A stretch of DNA of 64,000 nt from positions 186,001 through 250,000 of the forward strand of contig NZ_VUNE01000003.1 in NCBI RefSeq assembly GCF_009695815.1, in the 5' to 3' direction. Shown here one piece after another: positions 43,533 through 53,806 of this stretch (positions within the stretch are counted from its first letter, which is position 1; each line of letters begins with the position of its first letter). This DNA is from Peptostreptococcus porci. GTDB taxonomy: Bacteria; Bacillota; Clostridia; Peptostreptococcales; Peptostreptococcaceae. The notes under the pieces were generated by a model. It made no database searches. It saw only the letters and a program-made list of their open reading frames with translations, and was not told the origin of the DNA. The translations under genes and the position numbers were made by a program.

Positions 43533-44606
43533 TTACAATATCATATCCAGAATTGCGATTGCCGTCACTGCCTCAACAACAGGTAACACTCTTGGAACAA
43601 TCACAGCATCATGTCTTCCATTTATCGATAATTCAACATTTTCTTTTTTTAAAAAATCTATTGTCGACTGAGCCTTTGAAATCGATGGTGTCGGCTTTAC
43701 TGCCACTCGAAAAACAATAGGCATACCGTTTGAAATTCCACCATTTATACCGCCATTATAGTTTGTTTTGGTTTTTACTGCTTCATCTTCAATAAATATT
43801 TCATCATTTGCCTCTGAGCCCAACATTTTCGATATATCAAAGCCAGCACCAAACTCTACTCCTTTTATTGAAGGAATTGAAAAAAGAATACTAGACAGCA
43901 CCGACTCTATTGATTCAAAAAATGGATTGCCCACTCCTGCACTTAAACCAATAACTGAACATTCTATCATACCACCCAAGGAATCTCCTGTAGACCTTGT
44001 ATTTTCAATTTCAGAAATCATTTCCTCTCGCAGACTTTCTCTCAGTATTGGAAAATCAGCCTTTGCCAATTTATCAAATGATGCTTTACACATATCCTCT
44101 GAGTTAAATCTTCTATCCTCGATCTTTCCAATGCTATTGATATGAGCTCCAATAAAAATACCTCTCTTTATCAGTATTTGCTTTGCAATTGCCCCTGCGA
44201 AAACAATTGGAGCTGTCAATCTACCTGAAAAATGACCACCACCTCTATAATCATTAAATCCAGAATACTTTACAAATGCTGTGAAGTCTGCGTGACCAGG
44301 ACGTGCTATCGACTTCATCATATCATAGTCTCTCGATATTTTATCAGTATTTTTTATTATTACAGTCATCGGCGCTCCCGTTGTCTTTCCATTGAAAATC
44401 CCTGTTACAATTTCAGTTCTGTCAGGTTCCCTTCTCCCCGTTGACATACTTCCACCTTTTGATGAACGTCTCGACATTTCAAAGAATATCATTTCATCAT
44501 CCAGTTCAACACCACTAGGAATACCATCGATAACGATACCTATACACTCTCCATGCGATTCTCCAAATATCGTTATTTTAAAGTTTTTCCCCCAAGTCGC
44601 ACTCAC
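43533..44606 (-). CDS. aroC: Chorismate synthase
   Basis: Flavin-dependent last step of the common aromatic pathway (EPSP to chorismate). It has 357 residues: FGESHGECIGIVIDG, RRSSKGGSMSTGRREPD, PGHADFTAF, RGGGHFSGR, and NGGINGGISNGMPIVFRVA. The frame runs 23 codons further upstream, but GGAGGTGAT four to eight bases before the GTG at 44606 fixes the start. It therefore overlaps the end of aroA by 29 bases and is translationally coupled. Confidence 0.95.
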   Translation of the reverse strand: MSATWGKNFKITIFGESHGECIGIVIDGIPSGVELDDEMIFFEMSRRSSKGGSMSTGRREPDRTEIVTGIFNGKTTGAPMTVIIKNTDKISRDYDMMKSIARPGHADFTAFVKYSGFNDYRGGGHFSGRLTAPIVFAGAIAKQILIKRGIFIGAHINSIGKIEDRRFNSEDMCKASFDKLAKADFPILRESLREEMISEIENTRSTGDSLGGMIECSVIGLSAGVGNPFFESIESVLSSILFSIPSIKGVEFGAGFDISKMLGSEANDEIFIEDEAVKTKTNYNGGINGGISNGMPIVFRVAVKPTPSISKAQSTIDFLKKENVELSINGRHDAVIVPRVLPVVEAVTAIAILDMIL

Positions 44607-45939
44607 TGATATCACCTCCAAGTATTTTATAATCCTTCCAAAAATATGGGTAAGATTTAGAAACACATTGTGCATTCCTTATTATTACAGGACAATGATG
44701 CACTGTTGCAGCAATAGCCAACATCATTGCGATTCTATGATCGTTATGACTAGAAACTCGAATTAGATCATCATCCATTTTGCCGTTATCTTTTCTTGAA
44801 AGGCTTCTATAATTTATTTCCATACAAAACCTACCACCGAAAATACCACTCTCAATATCATATCCCAATTTTTTCAACTCCTCAACAGTGCTTTCCAGTC
44901 TATCTGATTCCTTTATTTTCAATCTGTCGAGATTTTCGACCCTACACCTTATATTGGATCTTGAAAACAACAGTGCCAGAATAGGAATAATATCTGGAAT
45001 CTGACTCCCATCCAAAACAAACGTGTTGTCAATGATATCGGAAAAAATCATATTATCATCCAAAACTTTGAAATCTTTAATTATTCCTAAAATTGCTCTA
45101 TCTCCTTGATTAGATGGCACGTCAATTCCGTCTATTTTAACATGGCTACCCAATTCGTTTGCTACAGCAAAAAAAGCAATTTGAGAAAAATCCGACTCAA
45201 TTGCCAGCTGGCTAGGCTTATAACTTTGATTGCCAGATATCCTAAAAATTCTATGCCCCTCATTTTCAATACCAACACCAAACTTTTCCAAAGTATCAAT
45301 GGTCAAATCAACATATGCTTTTGATTGAAGCTCTCCGAATACTTCTATTTCAGTATCAAAATCAAGCAATGGCAAATAAAACAAAAGTCCCGAAATAAAT
45401 TGAGAGCTCACACCACCATCAATATAAAGTTTCCTATTCTTTAAACCTTTATTTTCTCCAATAATAATGGAATTATTGTCAATTTTAAACTCAATACCTT
45501 CATCCTTAAAAATATTGAAATATACATCCATAGGTCTATTTATCAGATTTCCATGAGTAATAAATTCTGTTTTTTTTCCAAAAAGTAGGGAAATTGGCAT
45601 CAAAAATCTCAAGGTTGAACCCGACTCCCCGCAAAAAATGCTATATTTTTTTTCTTGCGTATCATTAACAATAGCCTCGGTTCTATCAAGCGTTCTTGCA
45701 CTTTTTTCCCTATAAAAGATACCTTCAATTACCACTTTTCTTTTGAATTTTTCAATTTTTGCACCAAATTCTATCATTGCATCTATTGTAGCATCAATAT
45801 CATCTGAAAAATCAACATTGGATATCTCACTTACCCCATCCGAGAGAGAGGCACAAATTATCGCTCTATGCCCTATGCTTTTTGACGAAGGGGGATAATA
45901 ATATCCACTCAATTTTTTGGGATTTATCTTAATATCCAC
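44578..45939 (-). CDS. aroA: 3-phosphoshikimate 1-carboxyvinyltransferase (EPSP synthase)
   Basis: Transfers enolpyruvyl from PEP to shikimate-3-phosphate. It has 453 residues, slightly longer than average: PSSKSIGHRAI (substrate Lys and Ser), FCGESGSTLRFLMP (the GxSGT PEP loop), SSQFISGLLFYLP, GDRAILGII, IPDIIPILALL and KESDRLESTVEELKKLG. The start is GTG with GAGGAGGG seven bases upstream inside aroB; it overlaps aroB by 11 bases. Middle gene of aroB-aroA-aroC. Confidence 0.95.
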   Translation of the reverse strand: MDIKINPKKLSGYYYPPSSKSIGHRAIICASLSDGVSEISNVDFSDDIDATIDAMIEFGAKIEKFKRKVVIEGIFYREKSARTLDRTEAIVNDTQEKKYSIFCGESGSTLRFLMPISLLFGKKTEFITHGNLINRPMDVYFNIFKDEGIEFKIDNNSIIIGENKGLKNRKLYIDGGVSSQFISGLLFYLPLLDFDTEIEVFGELQSKAYVDLTIDTLEKFGVGIENEGHRIFRISGNQSYKPSQLAIESDFSQIAFFAVANELGSHVKIDGIDVPSNQGDRAILGIIKDFKVLDDNMIFSDIIDNTFVLDGSQIPDIIPILALLFSRSNIRCRVENLDRLKIKESDRLESTVEELKKLGYDIESGIFGGRFCMEINYRSLSRKDNGKMDDDLIRVSSHNDHRIAMMLAIAATVHHCPVIIRNAQCVSKSYPYFWKDYKILGGDISECDLGEKL

Positions 45940-46996
45940 CTAAAAGCCCTCCTCTAAAAAAATCCATCTCCACGTCCATTATCTTTGATTCTCCAATATC
46001 ATTTACCAACACAATTTTAATTTCGCCATCGATATTTTTCTTATCATGCTTGATAAACTCTAAAAGATCTTCATCTAATATTTTTTCATCAAATACTGGT
46101 AATCCATATTTCTCAATTAGCGTATGAATCGAATTGAACAACTCCTTTGATATTAGATTTTGACCTACTGCCAGCTCTGAAATACGGTGCATACCAATAG
46201 CAACGCCTTCTCCATGTGTGTACCTTTCATAAGAATAATATGATTCTATTGCGTGCCCCAAGGTATGACCAAAATTTAAAATCATTCTCTCTCCCTTGTC
46301 AAACTCGTCATTTTGAACAATATTTTTCTTTATATTACAACACCTAGCAATAATAGTCTCCATATCATTCTGTATGGAATCAATGTCGTTTTTTGATAAT
46401 ATTTCAAATAGCTCTCTATCCTTTATTAATGCGTATTTTATCACCTCTGCCATACCATCTCTAAAAACTCTATCATTTAAAGATTTCAAAAAATAAGGAT
46501 CTATCACAACCAATTTTGGTTGATAAAAAGTTCCAACAAGATTTTTCCCAAGCTCTAAATTTACACCAGTTTTTCCTCCGACGCTACTATCTACTTGAGA
46601 AAGCAATGTAGTTGGTATATTTATAAAATCAATTCCTCTCATATATATTGAAGAAACAAATCCCGACAAATCGCCGACAACTCCGCCACCAATCGCAATT
46701 ATCAAATCTCCTCTTCCAATATTCTTTTTCACAAGTTGATTAATAATTAACTCAGCGGAAGAAATACTCTTTGATTCCTCACCAGGATCCACTATATTTA
46801 TACAATATTCTATGCTTAGTGCTTCAATTGTTTTTTCAATTTTTGTTCCGTACTCATTCCACACATTTTTATCTGTTATTACAAAAACCTTTTGAGGATT
46901 TAATCTCTCCTTTATCAATTTATCCAAATTTGAAAAAATACCTTTTTCAATTATAATATCATAGCTCGATAATTTAGTTTGCACATTTATTTTCAA
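45929..46996 (-). CDS. aroB: 3-dehydroquinate synthase
   Basis: Cyclises DAHP to 3-dehydroquinate with NAD and a divalent metal. It has 355 residues: EESKS, IAIGGGVVGDLSGFVSS (NAD loop), PTTLLSQVDSSVGGKTGVN, MAEVIKYALI (metal Glu), and NFGHTLGHAIES (metal His). TTG start with AGGAGGTG six bases before. First gene of the aro run, with its own promoter (47052-47080), divergent from the ecf operon. The substrate-making DAHP synthase and the following AroD are not in this window. Confidence 0.95.
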   Translation of the reverse strand: MKINVQTKLSSYDIIIEKGIFSNLDKLIKERLNPQKVFVITDKNVWNEYGTKIEKTIEALSIEYCINIVDPGEESKSISSAELIINQLVKKNIGRGDLIIAIGGGVVGDLSGFVSSIYMRGIDFINIPTTLLSQVDSSVGGKTGVNLELGKNLVGTFYQPKLVVIDPYFLKSLNDRVFRDGMAEVIKYALIKDRELFEILSKNDIDSIQNDMETIIARCCNIKKNIVQNDEFDKGERMILNFGHTLGHAIESYYSYERYTHGEGVAIGMHRISELAVGQNLISKELFNSIHTLIEKYGLPVFDEKILDEDLLEFIKHDKKNIDGEIKIVLVNDIGESKIMDVEMDFFRGGLLGGY

Positions 46997-47051
46997 AATA
47001 ACACCTCCTGGATAAACAGTTACTGACTACCATTTCAATCTATCTATAGTT

Positions 47052-47080
47052 ATAATAAGCTATAAGACTATTTTTGTAAA
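47052..47080 (-). promoter_or_regulatory. Promoter of the aroB-aroA-aroC genes
   Basis: On the minus strand TTTACA (47080-47075), 17 bases, TATTAT (47057-47052). Confidence 0.65.
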
Positions 47081-47120
47081 GTTGGTTTTAGATATGATAG
47101 TGTCTACCTTATAAAACGTG

Positions 47121-47150
47121 TTGGAAGTAGCTATATGTTTGTGGTATAAT
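47121..47150 (+). promoter_or_regulatory. Promoter of the ecf operon
   Basis: TTGGAA (47121-47126), 18 bases, TATAAT (47145-47150). The leader to ecfA1 is about 140 bases, AT-rich, with no riboswitch recognised. Confidence 0.6.
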
Positions 47151-47296
47151 ATAGGTTAGCGAAGTTTAGGTATTTATTTAAAATAAATATAAATTTCTGA
47201 TAAATAATACAAAAAATTTCCATAGTTATCAAAATAGAAAATATTATGGAATTTTATTTGTGTAAATTTATGTAAAATGATTTGGTGGTGAAAAAC

Positions 47297-48133
47297 ATGA
47301 ATAGTATAATCAAGGTTGATAATTTGACATTTGAATATATTAGCGAAGAAAAATCACACCGTGCTATAGATAATTTGAATTTAGATGTGAAAAGAGGCGA
47401 ATTTGTGGCAATAATCGGTCATAATGGTTCTGGAAAGTCGACTCTATCAAAAAATCTAAACGCAATACTTTATCCAACCAATGGTGATATTGTAATAGAC
47501 GGTATGAATACCAAAGATGAAGAAAATCTTTGGAATATAAGACAGAAAGCCGGTATGGTATTCCAAAATCCTGATAATCAGATTGTCGCAACAATTGTTG
47601 AAGAAGATGTGGCATTTGGTTGTGAGAACTTGGGAATTGAACCAACTGAAATAAGAGAAAGAGTTGATTCCGCTCTAAAGAACGTGGATATGTATGAGTT
47701 GAGAGAAAGACAACCTCATTTATTATCTGGTGGTCAAAAACAGAGAGTTGCTATTGCTGGAATCATCGCAATGAGACCTGAATGCATAATATTTGACGAA
47801 GCTACTGCAATGCTTGATCCTTCAGGTAGACAAGAGGTTATGAACACTATAAAACGCCTAAACAAAGAAAACAATATTACAGTACTTCTAATTACTCATT
47901 TTATGGAAGAAGCAGTAGAAGCAGACAGAGTAATCGTAATGGAAAAAGGCAGAAAAGTCATTGAAGGTACTCCAAAAGAAGTATTTTCAAAGGTTGACGA
48001 ACTGAAAAGAATCGGCTTAGACGTGCCATATATGACTGAATTAGCACAATTGCTAGAGAAAGATGGTATAGAAATATCCAATGATATTCTGACTGTAGAT
48101 GAAATGGTGGGTGAACTATGTCAATTAAGGTAG
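47297..48133 (+). CDS. ecfA1: ECF transporter ATP-binding protein EcfA1
   Basis: One of the two ATPases of the energy-coupling factor module that powers uptake of vitamins and metals with exchangeable S components. It has 278 residues: Walker [12 protein letters not shown]-loop [21 protein letters not shown], signature [14 protein letters not shown], Walker [17 protein letters not shown] 15 bases upstream is in frame; GGTGGTG before the ATG at 47297 decides the start. Overlaps ecfA2 by 16 bases. Confidence 0.95.
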   Translation: MNSIIKVDNLTFEYISEEKSHRAIDNLNLDVKRGEFVAIIGHNGSGKSTLSKNLNAILYPTNGDIVIDGMNTKDEENLWNIRQKAGMVFQNPDNQIVATIVEEDVAFGCENLGIEPTEIRERVDSALKNVDMYELRERQPHLLSGGQKQRVAIAGIIAMRPECIIFDEATAMLDPSGRQEVMNTIKRLNKENNITVLLITHFMEEAVEADRVIVMEKGRKVIEGTPKEVFSKVDELKRIGLDVPYMTELAQLLEKDGIEISNDILTVDEMVGELCQLR

Positions 48134-49035
48134 AGAATTTAACATATATATATGACGAGGGAATGCCTTTTGCACATAAGGCACTCGACAATGTGAGCTT
48201 TGAAATAGAAAACGGTGATTTTGTCGGGTTAATTGGCCATACTGGATCTGGTAAATCGACCCTGATACAACATTTGAATGGATTGATTAAACCTCATTCT
48301 GGAAAAATATTCATAAATGATTTTGATATTACTCAAAAAGATCAAAATTTAACAGAAATAAGAAAAAGAGTTGGAATAGTGTTTCAATACGCCGAATACC
48401 AGCTTTTTGAAGAAACTGTAGAAAGAGATATAGCGTTCGGACCTTCAAATTTGGGCTTGAGTGAAAATGAGATAAATGCAAGAGTTAAAAAGGCAATGTC
48501 TGATGTTGGTCTTGATTACGATATATACGCTGAAAAATCTCCCTTTGATTTATCTGGTGGTCAAAAGAGAAGAGTTGCTATTGCTGGTGTAATAGCAATG
48601 CATCCAGAGGTTTTGATATTGGATGAACCGACAGCAGGACTAGATCCAGGAGGTAGAGACGAAATTTTCGAACTAATCAAAAGCTTACATGACAACAACG
48701 ATATGACTGTCATTCTATCTTCTCACAGTATGGACGATATGGCAAAGCTTGTAAATACACTTATGGTCATGAATAAAGGCAGACTGGAATTTATGGGAAG
48801 CCCTAGAGATGTATTTAGAGACAATGCTGATAAATTAAAATCCATGGGACTTGATATTCCTCAGGTCTTAGAGCTTGCGATAAAGCTAAGAAAAAATGGA
48901 TTTAATATAAAAAATGATGTCATAAATATTCAAGAGGTCAGAGATGAAATCACAAGATGTATCAAAAACAGAGATTTTTTGCTTGAAGATGACACGAAAA
49001 AAATAGTGGAAAGTGAGGAAACTGAAAATGCTTAA
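48118..49035 (+). CDS. ecfA2: ECF transporter ATP-binding protein EcfA2
   Basis: Second ATPase of the ECF module. It has 305 residues: [65 protein letters not shown]. It carries the A2-type C-terminal extension that contacts EcfT. Starts inside the end of ecfA1 (ATG 48118) with GGGTG ahead, and overlaps ecfT, so the three proteins are made together. Confidence 0.95.
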   Translation: MSIKVENLTYIYDEGMPFAHKALDNVSFEIENGDFVGLIGHTGSGKSTLIQHLNGLIKPHSGKIFINDFDITQKDQNLTEIRKRVGIVFQYAEYQLFEETVERDIAFGPSNLGLSENEINARVKKAMSDVGLDYDIYAEKSPFDLSGGQKRRVAIAGVIAMHPEVLILDEPTAGLDPGGRDEIFELIKSLHDNNDMTVILSSHSMDDMAKLVNTLMVMNKGRLEFMGSPRDVFRDNADKLKSMGLDIPQVLELAIKLRKNGFNIKNDVINIQEVRDEITRCIKNRDFLLEDDTKKIVESEETENA

Positions 49036-49831
49036 AGACATCACACTCGGTCAGTTTTACCCTACAAAATCTACCATTCATTCGTTGGATTCAAGAACGA
49101 AGCTGTTCGCAACACTGATTTTTATGGTATCTATATTTGTTATTAATAACTTTTGGGCATATGGAATAATGTTTATTGCAGTAATTGCAGTTACAAAAAT
49201 GTCAAAAATTCCAGTAGGATATGTCGTAAGAGGTATAAAGCCTCTTAGATGGATAATTTTGTTTACTTTTGTGATAAATGTACTATTTCTAAGAGGAGAT
49301 AATGTGTTATGGCAGCTTGGAGTGATAAAAATCACTGAACAAGGTCTAAATACTGCTATTTTTATGGCGATAAGGTTGATTTTGTTGGTACTTGGAACAT
49401 CTATTTTGACACTGACAACATCTCCAATTGCTTTGACAGATGGAATTGAAAATGCCTGTTCCCCTCTAAAAAAGATTGGTTTTCCGGCTCACGAGCTTGC
49501 AATGATGATGACTATTGCATTGAGATTTATTCCAACATTACTTGATGAAACAGATAAAATTATGAAGGCTCAGATGTCAAGAGGTGCTGATTTTGAAAGC
49601 AAAAATATTATAAGCAGGGCAAAAAATATGGTTCCACTTCTTATTCCATTGTTTGTAAGCGCATTTAGAAGAGCGGATGAATTGGCAATTGCCATGGAAG
49701 CCAGATGCTATAGAGGTGGAGAAAATAGAACAAAGATGAAGCAAAGCGTTATTGGAAAAAATGATAAAGTGGCAATATTTGTCACAATATTATTCTTAGG
49801 ATTTTCTATAGCAAGTAGATTTATTGCATAG
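49028..49831 (+). CDS. ecfT: ECF transporter transmembrane protein EcfT
   Basis: Membrane scaffold linking EcfA1/A2 to S components. It has 267 residues with an N-terminal amphipathic start (FYPTKSTIHSLDSRTKLF), four or five membrane segments, and the coupling helices AQMSRGADF and AMEARCYRGG with the Ala-Arg-Gly motifs that bind the ATPases. The start at 49028 overlaps ecfA2 by eight bases; a GTG at 49013 is an alternative. In most relatives this operon directly follows rplQ; here it lies 4 kb away in opposite orientation. Confidence 0.94.
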   Translation: MLKDITLGQFYPTKSTIHSLDSRTKLFATLIFMVSIFVINNFWAYGIMFIAVIAVTKMSKIPVGYVVRGIKPLRWIILFTFVINVLFLRGDNVLWQLGVIKITEQGLNTAIFMAIRLILLVLGTSILTLTTSPIALTDGIENACSPLKKIGFPAHELAMMMTIALRFIPTLLDETDKIMKAQMSRGADFESKNIISRAKNMVPLLIPLFVSAFRRADELAIAMEARCYRGGENRTKMKQSVIGKNDKVAIFVTILFLGFSIASRFIA

Positions 49832-49854
49832 GGATTTGATATTCATAATAAAAC

Positions 49855-49891
49855 AAGAGCCAGAGAAGCTATTTTCACTTAACTGGCTCTT
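49855..49891. terminator. Bidirectional terminator between ecfT and the MATE gene
   Basis: aagagccag/ctggctctt (49855-49863 with 49883-49891), T-rich on both strands. The 3' arm overlaps the last codons of the MATE gene. Confidence 0.75.
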
Positions 49892-51194
49892 TTATTATAC
49901 CAAAATATCTTCTAAAAAATACCACCGATATAGCAGAATAATTGAAGGCTAGAAGCATCAAAATTAAAACCAAGCTCAACGCTTTTGCATAAGTAATTGC
50001 AAGCATAATAAATAATGTACAGGAATTAGCGATAATTGTCGTCCTCAATACGAACGTGCTTTTTCCCAATGATTGCAGGGAATATTTGCTATTCTCAAAT
50101 AAAATTTGAAACGAGCTAAATATTATCACCAATGCTAGTATTGAAATACTATTCTTCTGAACATCTTCAATATTCGTCAATGCAGTAATTGAAAACTCTT
50201 TATTTATTATCAAAATAATCGATAAAACAAAATAAAATGCAAAAGTAAGTGAAGTCGTTATTATTGGCAGTAGTCTCGCTTCCATCGCTTTGTTCTTTGA
50301 AGTATATTCTCCTACAAGAACAGTAAGAGAATTACAATACATATACATAGGAATTAGACATATTCCAACAATTTTTACTGAAACGCTATATGCTGACAGC
50401 TCACTGTCACCTAATCTCGCAATTAATGTTATCACCAAAACTGAAAATACACTACCCTCCAATACTTCTTGAACTACAAGAGGAATACTTTTTATCAGCA
50501 TTTTCATTTTCTTTGAGGATTTAATCTTCGCAGCAGTCATTATTTCCTTTCTAAGAACGACAAAATATACGAATAATTGAAAATATATAGAAATAGTTGA
50601 GCCTATTCCGACTCCAAGTACTTTTTGATTTCCATTCAGAATGTAATTTACAAATATATACGACAATGTTATTTGCAAAATCGCTCCAATAAAGCCGGCT
50701 ACTAAAATATGCTTTGTTTTTTTGTTAACTTTCAACAAATTGGTAAATGAAAAGATAACCATATTTGCAAGTATGGAAAATGATGTCAAATATGAATAGT
50801 TGCAAATTATTTCTAGATTACTTCCCTTAATTCCGTATACCTTTAAAAAAATAATTCTGGAAAATAAAAACACCATTATCACAATTATCAATCCAATAGA
50901 TGTATTTACCAGCATACACGATTTGAACCAGTCGAAAAACTGCATTTTATTATTATCTCTAACCTTTGATGATTCTATGTTGAATACCAAAGTTCCAACA
51001 CCAGCAATTCCAAGTATGGCATAATTTAGCGTATCTACTATTTCCGTTGATATAATGGCTCCTACCGATATCCTTCCAACAATCGAAGCCATAATCACTG
51101 ATATTAATACATTAAAGAAGTTGTTTAATATCAATGGCAATGAAAAAGAGTTTACATCTCTAATTATATCTAAAATAGCTTTATTTTTTTCCAT
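49875..51194 (-). CDS. MATE-family efflux transporter
   Basis: Multi-antimicrobial extrusion family protein of 439 residues with twelve hydrophobic segments in two bundles. The N-terminal SLPLILNNFFNVLISVIMASIVGRIS is the usual opening helix pair. The second half starts near SIPLVVQEVLEGSVFSVLV. Probably an Na+ or H+ driven exporter of cationic or other small molecules; substrate unknown. TGGAGAA precedes the ATG. It sits 24 bases after a dehydrogenase gene on the same strand and ends in a terminator shared with ecfT. Confidence 0.88.
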   Translation of the reverse strand: MEKNKAILDIIRDVNSFSLPLILNNFFNVLISVIMASIVGRISVGAIISTEIVDTLNYAILGIAGVGTLVFNIESSKVRDNNKMQFFDWFKSCMLVNTSIGLIIVIMVFLFSRIIFLKVYGIKGSNLEIICNYSYLTSFSILANMVIFSFTNLLKVNKKTKHILVAGFIGAILQITLSYIFVNYILNGNQKVLGVGIGSTISIYFQLFVYFVVLRKEIMTAAKIKSSKKMKMLIKSIPLVVQEVLEGSVFSVLVITLIARLGDSELSAYSVSVKIVGICLIPMYMYCNSLTVLVGEYTSKNKAMEARLLPIITTSLTFAFYFVLSIILIINKEFSITALTNIEDVQKNSISILALVIIFSSFQILFENSKYSLQSLGKSTFVLRTTIIANSCTLFIMLAITYAKALSLVLILMLLAFNYSAISVVFFRRYFGIIKEPVK

Positions 51195-51218
51195 TCAAAT
51201 TCTCCAAATATAATTTAT

Positions 51219-52190
51219 CTAATATCCTCTCTTGATATCTTTCAAATATGTCTTCGGCTTACCAGTCTCAATAAAGCTTTTCATATTTTCAATAACTCTA
51301 TCTGCCAATCGTTCAATATTATTCTCAGAAACCCAGCAATTATGTGGAGTAATTATGACATTTTCAAACTCCCAAAGCTTACTTTCAGTAGATAACGGCT
51401 CTTCCTCAACAACGTCTAATACTACTCCTCTAAATTTCGATATATTTTTCTCCAAATCGTCTTCATTGATCAGGTTCCCTCTGCCAATGTTTATTAGAGT
51501 TGACCCTTCCTTCATCAAGAGCATCTTCTCCTCGTCAATTAGACCAGTTGTACTCTCTGTCGCTGGCATTATTCCAACGATAACATCACACTCTCTAAAA
51601 AATTCATCGCAATTATCTATAGAAAAGCATCTATCAAACCCATCAATAGATCTTCCATTTGTATTCACACCCCATAGCACCACATCAAATGCCCTTAATC
51701 GTTTTGCTGCTTCTTGTGCTATATTGCCTGTTCCCAAAAAACCAACTCTTTTTCCAGATAATTCAATCCAACTCATATCTGTTCTCCAGGTTTTACTATC
51801 CTGATATTTGAACATTTTGCGACTATTTTTATATACTTCCAAAATATACATAACAACACTTTCTGCCATAGGAATAGCGTAGCCTGTAGTATTATTGGAT
51901 AAGATAATGTCTTTTTTTATCAAATGCTCCACTGGAACTTGATTTATACCCGCACTTGTTAAATGAACGTACTTTAGATTTTTCATCTTTGTAATATCAA
52001 ATTGATCAAATCCCATATATGTAAACCATACATCAGCACTGTAGATTTCATCTATATTATCCCATGCTTCCACATCTTCTCGTTTCAAATTTCTAAAATC
52101 TCTTTCTGGCACATATATTATATCATAGCCCATATCTTCAAGCTCTTTCATTCGCTCTGTACCAAGATTTCTATTTATAAATAACTTCAT
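51219..52190 (-). CDS. D-isomer-specific 2-hydroxyacid dehydrogenase
   Basis: NAD(P)-dependent reductase/dehydrogenase of 323 residues. The N-terminal substrate domain is followed by a Rossmann domain with VGFLGTGNIAQEAAKRL, INIGRGNLINEDDL and the catalytic PHNCWVSE (His), close to hydroxypyruvate/glyoxylate reductase-like members. The frame extends 33 codons upstream into AT-rich DNA, but GGAGGGGG just before 52190 decides the start. Substrate cannot be assigned. Probably co-transcribed with the MATE gene. Confidence 0.88.
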   Translation of the reverse strand: MKLFINRNLGTERMKELEDMGYDIIYVPERDFRNLKREDVEAWDNIDEIYSADVWFTYMGFDQFDITKMKNLKYVHLTSAGINQVPVEHLIKKDIILSNNTTGYAIPMAESVVMYILEVYKNSRKMFKYQDSKTWRTDMSWIELSGKRVGFLGTGNIAQEAAKRLRAFDVVLWGVNTNGRSIDGFDRCFSIDNCDEFFRECDVIVGIMPATESTTGLIDEEKMLLMKEGSTLINIGRGNLINEDDLEKNISKFRGVVLDVVEEEPLSTESKLWEFENVIITPHNCWVSENNIERLADRVIENMKSFIETGKPKTYLKDIKRGY

Positions 52191-52400
52191 AGCCCCCTCC
52201 AAAAATAAAGAATAGTTTTTCATTATTCTAATTTTATCATAAAAAAATAGTAGTTGAACAAATTTATAAAAATATTTTGCAAAAATCACATTAACAAAAA
52301 ATAAATTATATTGACTTATACTGTATATTGATATAAATTATTATATAAGAAATTATTGGAAATATTCAATAAGTTCTTAATTTTTTTAGGAGGTTATGAT

Positions 52401-53618
52401 ATGAAATATGATTTTAATGAAATAATCGACAGAAGAAACACCAATGCTCTGAACACTGATGGTTTTAGGAGCTATATCTTCCACGCCGGTCCGGAGAAAA
52501 AATTCCCCTACAAAGACGAAGAGTTTGTAAGAATGTGGGTTGCTGACATGGAATTTGCGACACCACCAGAAATTTGCTCAGCAATTAAAAACCGTGTAGA
52601 AAAGAGAATTTTTGGATATACAATGGTCTTTGATGACAGGTATTACAATGCTTTAAGCAATTGGTGCAAGAGTAAGTATGATTGGGAATTTGATAAAGAG
52701 GAACTAACATTCTCTCCTGGAATCATCCCTGCACTTTATCAATTATCTGAAACGCTTCTTGCTCCTGAGGAAAAAATCTTATTCGTAACGCCTGCCTATG
52801 GATTTTTCAAACACGCTGCTACCTACAACGAAGCAGGCATGGTTTTCTCAAAATTGAAAAAAGAAAACGGACATTTTGAAATAGACTTTGACGATTTTGC
52901 GAAAAAGGCTTCGGATCCAATGGTAAAGCTTGTGTTTTGGTGTAATCCTCACAATCCTTCTGGAAGGGTTTGGACTAGAGATGAATTAGAAAAAATCGCA
53001 AAAATTATTGAAGATAATAATCTTTGGGTTATTTCTGATGAGATACACTGTGATTTGCTTAGAAATGGCAAAAAGCATATTCCTCTAGGAAAAGTTATGC
53101 CAGACTACAACAAGTTAATAACTTGTATGTCAGCAAGCAAAACATTTAACATTGCCGGCTTGATGTTTTCAAATATTATAATAAGGAATGTTGATTTGAG
53201 AAATAAATTTAAAGAGAGAGACAAAACAATAGGCTTTGTAAATCCTCTTTCTCTTGCAGCTCATACGGCAGCTTACGAAAAATGTGATGAGTGGCTACAA
53301 GAGCTAAAGTCTTATCTTGACAATAACATGATTTTTTTGAAAGAATATCTTGATAAAAATCTCCCTAATGCAATATTTGAAATTCCTGAGGCGACATATC
53401 TAGCTTGGGTCGATCTAAGCAAGTGTCTGCCAGAAATAGAGGATATGGCTTCATTCTTTGCAAATGAAGCTGGAGTTCTACTAGAGGGTGGAGATGACCT
53501 TTTCGTAGACAATGCACAGGGTTATATTAGATTAAATCTGGCAATGCCTAAGAGTATAATTGAAACTGGTTTAAACAGAATGACAGAAGCTATAAATAAG
53601 TACAATAAAAATGTATAG
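52401..53618 (+). CDS. MalY/PatB-type C-S lyase/aminotransferase
   Basis: PLP fold-type I enzyme of 405 residues. WVADMEFATPPEI, FSPGIIPALYQL, WCNPHNPSGRVWTRDEL and ISDEIHCDLL are conserved. SASKTFNIAGL bears the PLP Lys. Proteins of this group cleave cystathionine or cysteine conjugates to pyruvate, ammonia and a thiol, and some act as repressors (MalY). Cystathionine beta-lyase for methionine synthesis is the likeliest role but unproven. AGGAGG lies before 52401; the longer frame to 52356 is rejected. It is divergent from the dehydrogenase gene. Confidence 0.9.
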   Translation: MKYDFNEIIDRRNTNALNTDGFRSYIFHAGPEKKFPYKDEEFVRMWVADMEFATPPEICSAIKNRVEKRIFGYTMVFDDRYYNALSNWCKSKYDWEFDKEELTFSPGIIPALYQLSETLLAPEEKILFVTPAYGFFKHAATYNEAGMVFSKLKKENGHFEIDFDDFAKKASDPMVKLVFWCNPHNPSGRVWTRDELEKIAKIIEDNNLWVISDEIHCDLLRNGKKHIPLGKVMPDYNKLITCMSASKTFNIAGLMFSNIIIRNVDLRNKFKERDKTIGFVNPLSLAAHTAAYEKCDEWLQELKSYLDNNMIFLKEYLDKNLPNAIFEIPEATYLAWVDLSKCLPEIEDMASFFANEAGVLLEGGDDLFVDNAQGYIRLNLAMPKSIIETGLNRMTEAINKYNKNV

Positions 53619-53738
53619 ATAGATATATATATAGATATACAAAAGTGTATATATACGTAGATATATAGATGCTTAGATATAAATACATAAATAAATACAT
53701 ACATAGATATATAGATACTTAGATATACATACATATAA
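53617..53738. repeat. Low-complexity TAGATA/TATA repeat tract
   Basis: About 120 bases made of short variants of atagatat, tagatagat, agatatac and ataaatac, directly after the MalY-type gene. It is a degenerate microsatellite with no regular long unit; it fills the gap to the rplQ terminator. Confidence 0.75.
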
Positions 53739-53762
53739 GAAACAATAAAATATACTTAAAAT

Positions 53763-53794
53763 AAGAGCTGATGCTATTTTTAGCATCAGCTCTT
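53763..53794 (-). terminator. Terminator of the ribosomal operon
   Basis: A perfect 14-bp stem (aagagctgatgcta at 53763-53776 with 53781-53794), loop of four, T-rich on both sides; it closes the rplQ transcript and may also stop the convergent lyase gene. Confidence 0.85.
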
Positions 53795-53806
53795 GTACTA
53801 AACCAA

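Noticed and set aside
53617-53738. Possible CRISPR or phase-variable repeat array
   Set aside because: Units are 4-8 bases and irregular, with no spacers and no cas genes; only a degenerate microsatellite.
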